Shown here piece by piece: positions 1-5,354 of a stretch of DNA of 6,529 nt (within the stretch, counting starts at the first letter, position 1; every line of letters starts with the position of its first letter). Below the pieces are notes generated by a model. That model worked only from the letters and a program-made list of their open reading frames with translations, made no database searches and was not told the origin of the DNA. Source of the DNA: Pseudomonadota bacterium (GTDB lineage: Bacteria; Pseudomonadota; Alphaproteobacteria; Rhizobiales; Beijerinckiaceae); contig JAEXUU010000332.1 of NCBI GenBank assembly GCA_023452965.1, positions 1 to 6,529 of the forward strand. The letters are read 5' to 3'. Position numbers and translations under genes: made by a program.

Positions 1-939
1 CACCCCTGGCCCCCGGGGCGCCGCGGCCGCGGCGCCGCTTCCCCGATCGCCCTGCCCTGGCGCGGCTGGAAGGACGTGCTCGGCCGCTTCATCGTCCGCA
101 TCCAGGAGGCGCGCGTGCTCTCGCTCGCCGGCGCCGTCGCCTTCTTCACCTTGCTCTCGCTGGTCCCGGCACTGTCGCTGCTGGTCACGATCTATGGCGG
201 GATGACCGATCCGGCCACCATCGCCGCCCAGCTCGACGATCTCACTCTGGTCTTCCCGGAAGCAGCGCGCGAACTGATCCGCGAGCAGGCCGTACGGCTT
301 GCGGGCCGCGATGCGGCAAGCCTTTCGCTGACCTTCCTCATCAGCTTTGCGGTGGCGACCTGGAGCGCGAATGCAGCGGTGAAGGCGATCTTCGACGCGC
401 TCAACATCATCTATGGCGCGCGCGAGCAGCGCGGCTTCCTGAAGCTCAACCTGATCTCGCTGGCGACCACGCTGAGCGGGCTGCTGCTGCTCGTCCTGGC
501 GCTGACCGCCATCGCCAGCCTGCCGGTGGTGACGGCCCTCTTCCCCTTCGGTCACGAGCTGGAGACCGTGGTGCGCCTCGCCCGCTGGCCGGCTTTCTTC
601 GTGATCGGCACGATCGCGATCGGCTGCCTCTACTGGATCGGCCCCGACCGCAAGCCGCCGCGCTTCGCCTGGGTCCTGCCCGGTGCGGCAGTCGCCTCGC
701 TGCTCTGGGCGGCGACGTCGAGCGCCTTCTCCTGGTATGTCAGCACGCTCGGCAACTACACCGCGACCTATGGCTCGCTGGCGACCGTGGTGGTCTTCAT
801 GACCTGGCTCTGGCTCTCGGCGACGATCGTGCTTGCCGGCGCCGAACTCAATGCCGAGCTGGAGCAGCAGAGCCGGCATGGCGCCGCGATTCCGCCGACC
901 GCCCAGCTGGCGCGGAGGGTCGCCGGGCGCGGACGCTGA
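1..939 (+). CDS. YihY/BrkB-family inner-membrane protein, 5' end outside window
   Basis: Integral membrane protein of the YihY/virulence factor BrkB family (once mis-called ribonuclease BN); its molecular function is not firmly established. The first start codon is a GTG at 76, but the frame is open to base 1, and the 25 codons before it encode the family's usual N-terminal segment (GRGAASP...GWKDVLGRF). The true start therefore lies upstream of the window, and 312 residues are visible. Counting from the GTG at 76, six hydrophobic segments lie at about 18-40, 85-105, 128-155, 170-188, 198-220 and 233-257. Family hallmarks are AFFTLLSLVPALSLLVTIYG in segment 1, the WVLPGA turn near 199-204, YGSLATVVVFMTWLW at 232-246 and GAELNAELE at 255-263. 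The basic C-terminal tail is short. The stop is TGA at 937-939. No operon partner is visible; the next + strand gene is 161 bp away. Confidence 0.93.
   Translation, partial: HPWPPGRRGRGAASPIALPWRGWKDVLGRFIVRIQEARVLSLAGAVAFFTLLSLVPALSLLVTIYGGMTDPATIAAQLDDLTLVFPEAARELIREQAVRLAGRDAASLSLTFLISFAVATWSANAAVKAIFDALNIIYGAREQRGFLKLNLISLATTLSGLLLLVLALTAIASLPVVTALFPFGHELETVVRLARWPAFFVIGTIAIGCLYWIGPDRKPPRFAWVLPGAAVASLLWAATSSAFSWYVSTLGNYTATYGSLATVVVFMTWLWLSATIVLAGAELNAELEQQSRHGAAIPPTAQLARRVAGRGR
17..36. repeat. Perfect 20-bp all-G/C palindrome in the YihY N-terminal coding region
   Basis: Bases 17-36 equal their own reverse complement, with the centre between 26 and 27, and contain only G and C (core GCGGCCGC at 23-30). 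A second small palindrome, CCCCGGGG, lies next to it at 11-18. It falls in the codons for the Gly/Arg/Ala-rich stretch before the first membrane segment. In such GC-rich coding DNA it may simply reflect base composition; no function is assigned. Confidence 0.6.
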
Positions 940-957
940 GGGCTCCGAAGCGGACCG

Positions 958-985
958 TGCGCCAGCGAAAGGCGGAGCTGGCGCA
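958..985 (+). terminator. Hairpin after the YihY gene, possible weak terminator
   Basis: Bases 958-966 (TGCGCCAGC) pair perfectly with 977-985 around a 10-base loop, giving a 9-bp GC-rich stem that starts 19 bp after the YihY stop codon. The sequence after the stem (AGCTTCGATTGC) has no T run, so it is not a classical intrinsic terminator; it may be a weak or Rho-assisted 3' end. A smaller 6-bp hairpin (992-997 with 1004-1009) follows. The rest of the 940-1100 gap shows no ORF with a sensible start and no convincing promoter boxes, although the VOC gene's promoter must lie here or further upstream. Confidence 0.35.
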
Positions 986-1100
986 AGCTTCGATTGCAAC
1001 TGCGCAATCTCGGATTTGCCGCGCCCGGGGACGACAAGAGGGGGCTGAAGCACCATTTTAGGGGCAGGCGGCATTGGCCGCAGTCATTTCGGAGCCCGCC

Positions 1101-1964
1101 ATGGCCGTCACAACAACCACCCAGCCCCGCGCCAACGAGTCCCTCGACGCCCCCGTCCATATCGGCACGGTCAGCCTGCGCGTGCGCGACTTGCCCGGCC
1201 TGACCGCCTTCTATCGCGACGCGATCGGCCTTTCCGTGATCAGCGAGAATGAGCGGGAAAGCGTGCTCGGGGCCGGCGGGGTGCCGCTGGTCAGGCTGGA
1301 AGCGGGCGCGCAGGCGCCCTCCTCAGCCGCGGGCCTGTTCCACCTCGCGCTATTGCTGCCGTCCCGCGCCGATCTCGCCAACTGGCTCGGCCATGCCGCA
1401 GGCCGGCGCCTGCCGCTCGAAGGAGCCTCGGATCACCTCGTCAGCGAAGCGCTCTACCTTTCCGATCCAGAGGGCAACGGCATCGAGATCTATCGCGACC
1501 GCAGCCGGGCGGAATGGCCGCGCGGGCCGGGCGGCGAGATCAAGATGGCGACCGACCGGCTCGACCTCGACGCCTTGCTGCGTGAGGCCGACGCTGGCGA
1601 CTATGTCGGCATGCCCGCTGGAACCGTGATGGGCCATATCCATCTGCGCGTCGGCGACGTCGCGGTTGCCGAGGCGTTCTATCGCGACAAGCTCGGCTTC
1701 GAGGTGATGGTGCACTATCCCGGCGCGACCTTCATGGCGACCGGCGGCTATCACCACCATATCGCGGCCAATATCTGCCACAGCCGCGGCGCCGGGCCGC
1801 GCCGGGCGAACGAGGCCGGGCTTTCGCGTTTCGAACTCGTGGCCCGTGACGATGCGGCCTATGCCGGCCTGCGCGAGCGCATGCTGGCGGCCGGCGGCGA
1901 CGAGGCAGGCGGCGCGCCGGGGATCGCCGACCCCTGGGGCAACCGGGTCGAGCTCAGCCGCTGA
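1101..1964 (+). CDS. Two-domain VOC (glyoxalase/extradiol dioxygenase) protein, CatE-like
   Basis: A 287-residue protein of the vicinal oxygen chelate superfamily with two tandem VOC modules, similar in layout and motifs to Bacillus subtilis CatE (a catechol 2,3-dioxygenase of about 285 residues). The N-terminal module (about 18-135) has HIGTVSLRVRDL, FHLALLLP, the SEALYLSDPEGNGIEIY block and candidate metal ligands H20, H81 and E129. The C-terminal module (about 177-287) has GHIHLRVGD, GGYHHHIAANI and a terminal GNRVELSR, with candidate ligands H179, H219 or H220, and E284. Dioxygenase chemistry on an aromatic diol is plausible, but the substrate cannot be read from the sequence and a non-oxygenase VOC role is possible. 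The ATG at 1101 is preferred over an in-frame TTG at 1074 because GGAG lies at 1091-1094, six bases before it. It is a single gene, followed at once by a terminator, with no aromatic-degradation neighbours. Confidence 0.88.
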   Translation: MAVTTTTQPRANESLDAPVHIGTVSLRVRDLPGLTAFYRDAIGLSVISENERESVLGAGGVPLVRLEAGAQAPSSAAGLFHLALLLPSRADLANWLGHAAGRRLPLEGASDHLVSEALYLSDPEGNGIEIYRDRSRAEWPRGPGGEIKMATDRLDLDALLREADAGDYVGMPAGTVMGHIHLRVGDVAVAEAFYRDKLGFEVMVHYPGATFMATGGYHHHIAANICHSRGAGPRRANEAGLSRFELVARDDAAYAGLRERMLAAGGDEAGGAPGIADPWGNRVELSR

Positions 1965-1966
1965 CG

Positions 1967-2004
1967 AAAAAGGGCGCCTTCCCTCTCCGGAAAGGCGCCC
2001 TGAT
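1967..2004. terminator. Shared intrinsic terminator between convergent VOC gene and cysK
   Basis: A perfect 10-bp stem pairs 1971-1980 (AGGGCGCCTT) with 1992-2001, with an 11-base loop at 1981-1991. On the - strand the stem is followed by a run of five T (complement of 1967-1971), which makes it a textbook terminator for cysK. On the + strand it starts 6 bp after the VOC stop codon but is followed only by GATTTCG, so it should be weaker in that direction. It lies in the 56-bp gap between two convergent genes and probably serves both. Confidence 0.85.
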
Positions 2005-2020
2005 TTCGTTGGGAAGCGTC

Positions 2021-3001
<981 letters not shown>

Positions 3002-3089
3002 GGCGGCCTCCCTGAGTCAAGATCAGTAGGTTCGACGACAGGCTAGCATCAAATTACAGAATCTGTCGAGAAACAGATAAATTTACGTT
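3002..3089 (-). promoter_or_regulatory. AT-rich leader/probable promoter region of cysK
   Basis: The 88-bp gap between the regulator's stop codon and cysK is much richer in A/T than everything around it, which is typical of a promoter region in a GC-rich genome. No consensus sigma-70 pair is clear. One weak candidate on the - strand is TCGACA (3070-3065) with a poor -10 (around GCTAGC, 3047-3042) after 17 bases; another is TTTACA (3101-3096), inside the end of the regulator gene, also without a good -10. The gap also holds an inverted repeat (3056-3066), an 8-bp palindrome TAAATTTA (3078-3085) and the cysK ribosome site (3012-3007). No hairpin followed by a T run is seen, so read-through from the upstream operon is possible. 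Confidence 0.55.
3056..3066. promoter_or_regulatory. Inverted repeat ACAGA-A-TCTGT, candidate Rrf2-type operator
   Basis: A perfect 5-1-5 inverted repeat lies 54 bp upstream of the cysK start codon. The half-site ACAGA recurs at 3073-3077, and AATCTG, part of the repeat, recurs at 3101-3106. The repeat would lie between the weak candidate -35 and -10 of cysK, a position suited to repression. Rrf2-family regulators bind AT-rich dyads near the genes they control, so the regulator encoded just upstream is the natural candidate. The assignment is inference: the site is short and could occur by chance. Confidence 0.4.
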
Positions 3090-3542
3090 CTATATTGTAA
3101 AATCTGCGCCGATATCCTTGCCGGCCGCCGCGGCGAGGCTTTCAGCCTGCTGGCAGAGCTCGGCCACGGTGACCGCGTCGAGCGCCGCCAGGCACGCGTC
3201 GAGCGCGCTCTGGACAGCCGGGCCGACGACGCTCTCGACCAGGGGCGAGCGCGGCAGGGGCGGCAGGTTCTCCTCGGAATTGGCCTGCATTGCGGCACGG
3301 ACGATCGCGCCTGCGGTGATGCGCCTACGCTCTCGGGCAAGCTCGTAGCCGCCGCGCGGGCCACGCACGCCCTTGAGGATACCGGCCTTGACCAGCGCCT
3401 GCAGCATCGTCTCGAGATGGCGCGGCGGCAATTCGTGGCGGGCGGCCAGCGCCTTGGCCGCAACCGGGGCCGGGCGGGCATGCAGCGCGATGTCGACCAC
3501 CGCGGCGATGGCGAGCAGGCTGCGGCGCGAAAGCTGGATCAT
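3090..3542 (-). CDS. Rrf2-family transcriptional regulator
   Basis: A 150-residue Rrf2-family DNA-binding protein. The winged helix-turn-helix covers about 1-75: [14 protein letters not shown] (helix 1), then [35 protein letters not shown], which is the Rrf2 recognition region, and the wing [10 protein letters not shown] (61-70). A helical dimerisation region follows. It has only two cysteines, C117 and C130, and lacks the closely spaced cysteine triad that holds the [2Fe-2S] cluster in IscR, so IscR or NsrR identity is unlikely. Lying directly before cysK, it recalls CymR, the Rrf2 repressor of cysteine metabolism in Bacillus, but orthology is not shown. Its ATG overlaps the dut stop codon by 4 bp (ATGA), with a GAGG seven bases upstream, so it is probably translated together with dut as the last gene of a coaBC-dut-regulator unit. 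Confidence 0.9.
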   Translation of the reverse strand: MIQLSRRSLLAIAAVVDIALHARPAPVAAKALAARHELPPRHLETMLQALVKAGILKGVRGPRGGYELARERRRITAGAIVRAAMQANSEENLPPLPRSPLVESVVGPAVQSALDACLAALDAVTVAELCQQAESLAAAAGKDIGADFTI

Positions 3543-4024
3543 GAGCGGGCCTCGCGGGCAGAGGAGACCGCAGGATCCGCGATCCCGGTCGAGCCGAAGC
3601 CGCCGGCGCCGCGGACGGTATCGTCGAGCGACTGCACCTCGACCAGCCTCGCCTGCACCACCGGCGCGACGATCAGCTGGGCGATGCGGTCGCCATGGCG
3701 AATGGTGAAGGGCTCCTGCCCGAGATTGACCAGCAGGACCTGGACCTCACCGCGATAGTCGGCGTCGATCGTGCCGGGCGCGTTGAGTACGGTCACGCCA
3801 TGGCGCAGCGCCAGCCCCGAGCGCGGCCGGACCTGTCCTTCGCTGCCCGGCGGCAGCGCAAGAACCAGTCCGGTCGGAACCAGGCCCCGCGCACCGGGAG
3901 CAAGCTCCAGATCGCTCTCGGGGATTGCGGCCCGCAGGTCGAGCCCGGCGGCGCCTTGCGTCTCATAGGCCGGCAGCGGCAGGTCCTGCGCATGCGGCAG
4001 GCGCTTGATACGGACGGGCTCCAT
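3539..4024 (-). CDS. dut: dUTP diphosphatase (deoxyuridine 5'-triphosphate nucleotidohydrolase)
   Basis: Hydrolyses dUTP to dUMP and pyrophosphate, keeping uracil out of DNA and supplying dUMP for dTMP synthesis; a cytoplasmic homotrimer in this family. The 161 residues show all five trimeric dUTPase motifs in order: AGLDLRA (26-32), RPRSGLAL (66-73), [11 protein letters not shown] (84-94, with the catalytic-motif Asp in TIDADYRG), GDRIAQLIV (111-119) and the C-terminal arm [10 protein letters not shown] (138-147). About 14 residues follow motif 5, a slightly long tail. The ATG at 4024 begins 6 bp after the coaBC stop codon. Its own ribosome site is weak (a GGATAAGGG stretch inside the end of coaBC, rather far away), which suggests coupling to coaBC translation. 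The coaBC-dut order is common in alphaproteobacteria. Confidence 0.97.
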   Translation of the reverse strand: MEPVRIKRLPHAQDLPLPAYETQGAAGLDLRAAIPESDLELAPGARGLVPTGLVLALPPGSEGQVRPRSGLALRHGVTVLNAPGTIDADYRGEVQVLLVNLGQEPFTIRHGDRIAQLIVAPVVQARLVEVQSLDDTVRGAGGFGSTGIADPAVSSAREARS

Positions 4025-4030
4025 CGGCGC

Positions 4031-5299
4031 TCAGCCCTTATCCGCCAGCAGGGCTGCGAGATGCTCGACCAGCCGCGCCGCGACCTCGGCCTTGGGCAGG
4101 GTCGGCCAGGTTTCGACGGCATCGGCGGTGACGAGATGGACGGTATTGGCGTCGCCGCCCATGACGCCGGTCCCGCCGACATCGTTGGCGACGATGAGGT
4201 CGCAGCCCTTCTTCGCCAGCTTGGCGCGGGCATAGGCGATGACGTTCTGCGTCTCGGCCGCGAAGCCGACGACCAGCTGCGGCCGGTCGATCTCGCGGGC
4301 CGCGATGGTCGCGAGGATGTCGGGGTTTTCGACGAGGGCGAGGCTCGGCGTGCCGTGCTCGCCCTTCTTCATCTTCTGGTCGGCCGCGCCGGCGACGCGC
4401 CAATCGGCGACGGCGGCGGCGAAGATCGCGATATCGGCCGGCAGCGCCTGTTCAGTCGCATCGAGCATGTCGCGGGCGCTCTCGACATGGATGGTCGTGA
4501 CGCCCGCAGGATCGGGAATGCCGACCGGACCGGAGATCAGCGTGACTTCGGCGCCGGCAGCGGCCGCAGCGGCAGCGATAGCGTGGCCCTGCTTGCCGGA
4601 GGAGCGGTTGGCGATATAGCGCACCGGGTCGATCGGCTCATGGGTCGGCCCGGAGGTGACGAGCACGCGCTTGCCCGCCAGCGCCCGGCCAAGCGCCGTG
4701 CCCTGGCCCGGCAGGCGACCGAGAAAGCCGATCGAAGGCGGTTGGCGCTGCTCGCCGGCCAGTGCCTGCTCGATCGCCGCCAGGATCTCGTGCGGCTCGG
4801 CCATCCGGCCCGGCCCGCTCTCGCCGCGCTCGGCCATGGCGCCGGAATTCGGGCCGACGACGAGGACGCCGTCCTTCTGCAGCAGCGCCATGTTGCGGCG
4901 GGTCGCCGGGTGCTGCCACATCCGCGGATTCATCGCCGGGGCGATCAGGATGCGCTTATCGGTCGCCAGAAGCGCGGTGGAGGCGAGATCGTCGGCATGG
5001 CCGTTCGCCATCTTGGCGATCAGGTCGGCGGTGGCGGGGGCGACGACCAGGAGGTCGGTCGAGCGCGACAGGGCGATATGGCCGATATCGGCCTCGTCGG
5101 TCAGCGAGAACAGGTCGGTGAAGCAGCGTTCGCCGGCGAGTGTGCCGACCGCAAGCGGCGTGACGAACTGCTCGCCCGCTCGGGTCAGGATGCAACGGCT
5201 GGCGATGCCGCGATCCTTCAGCCGCCGGATCAGTTCCAGGCACTTATAGGCGGCGATGCCGCCACCGATGATCAGCAGGATGGAGCGGGAAGCAGACAA
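4031..5299 (-). CDS. coaBC: Bifunctional phosphopantothenoylcysteine decarboxylase / phosphopantothenate-cysteine ligase
   Basis: Two sequential steps of coenzyme A synthesis: CoaB joins 4'-phosphopantothenate to L-cysteine using CTP, and CoaC decarboxylates the product to 4'-phosphopantetheine using FMN. It has 422 residues from the proposed start. The CoaC flavoprotein domain (about 1-180) has GGGIAAYK (12-19), the catalytic His H74 in GHIAL, APATADLIAKMA (87-98), the PAMNPRMW motif (121-128, N124) and GPGRM (162-166). The CoaB domain (about 208-422) has TSGPTHEPIDPVRYIANRSSGK (215-236 region), AAAVADW (294-300) with the lysine-rich KMKK (309-312), FAAET (346-350) and ANDV (371-374). The flap cysteine before GPGRM in E. 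coli CoaC is missing (here AERGESGPGRM). The TTG at 5299 is chosen because AGGAG sits 7 bases upstream and the protein then begins like family members (SASRSILLIIGGGIAAYK); an in-frame ATG at 5338 lacks a ribosome site. Confidence 0.96.
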   Translation of the reverse strand: MSASRSILLIIGGGIAAYKCLELIRRLKDRGIASRCILTRAGEQFVTPLAVGTLAGERCFTDLFSLTDEADIGHIALSRSTDLLVVAPATADLIAKMANGHADDLASTALLATDKRILIAPAMNPRMWQHPATRRNMALLQKDGVLVVGPNSGAMAERGESGPGRMAEPHEILAAIEQALAGEQRQPPSIGFLGRLPGQGTALGRALAGKRVLVTSGPTHEPIDPVRYIANRSSGKQGHAIAAAAAAAGAEVTLISGPVGIPDPAGVTTIHVESARDMLDATEQALPADIAIFAAAVADWRVAGAADQKMKKGEHGTPSLALVENPDILATIAAREIDRPQLVVGFAAETQNVIAYARAKLAKKGCDLIVANDVGGTGVMGGDANTVHLVTADAVETWPTLPKAEVAARLVEHLAALLADKG

Positions 5300-5306
5300 G
5301 GGCGGG

Positions 5307-5311
5307 CTCCT
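5307..5311 (-). promoter_or_regulatory. coaBC: Ribosome binding site that sets the TTG start of coaBC
   Basis: On the - strand AGGAG is followed by seven bases and then TTG (5299-5297). It is the only good Shine-Dalgarno sequence in the 55-bp gap between the diguanylate cyclase stop and coaBC, and it fits the start expected from family alignment. A small 5-bp GC hairpin (5312-5316 with 5322-5326) abuts it upstream; no clear promoter boxes are seen in the gap, so the coaBC promoter may lie inside the end of the preceding gene. Confidence 0.7.
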
Positions 5312-5354
5312 GGGCCAGGACGGCCCGTGTCGTAGCATCCGGCGGGCCGGGATG

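Noticed and set aside
1074..1100. TTG at 1074 as the start of the VOC gene
   Set aside because: No ribosome site precedes it, whereas the ATG at 1101 has GGAG six bases upstream and gives a normal family length.
768..1203. Short frames on both strands filling the gap between the YihY and VOC genes
   Set aside because: They overlap one or both flanking genes, lack plausible ribosome sites and have Arg/Pro/Ser-rich, motif-free translations.
5312..5326. GC hairpin directly upstream of the coaBC ribosome site as a riboswitch or attenuator
   Set aside because: Only a 5-bp stem with a 5-base loop in a 55-bp gap; too small for a known riboswitch and expected by chance at this base composition.
3695..5335. 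A 546-codon open frame on the + strand opposite dut and coaBC
   Set aside because: It lies wholly antisense to two strongly recognised genes; its Arg/Gly/Asp/Ala-rich composition is typical of frames opened by GC-biased third codon positions, and no domain is recognisable.
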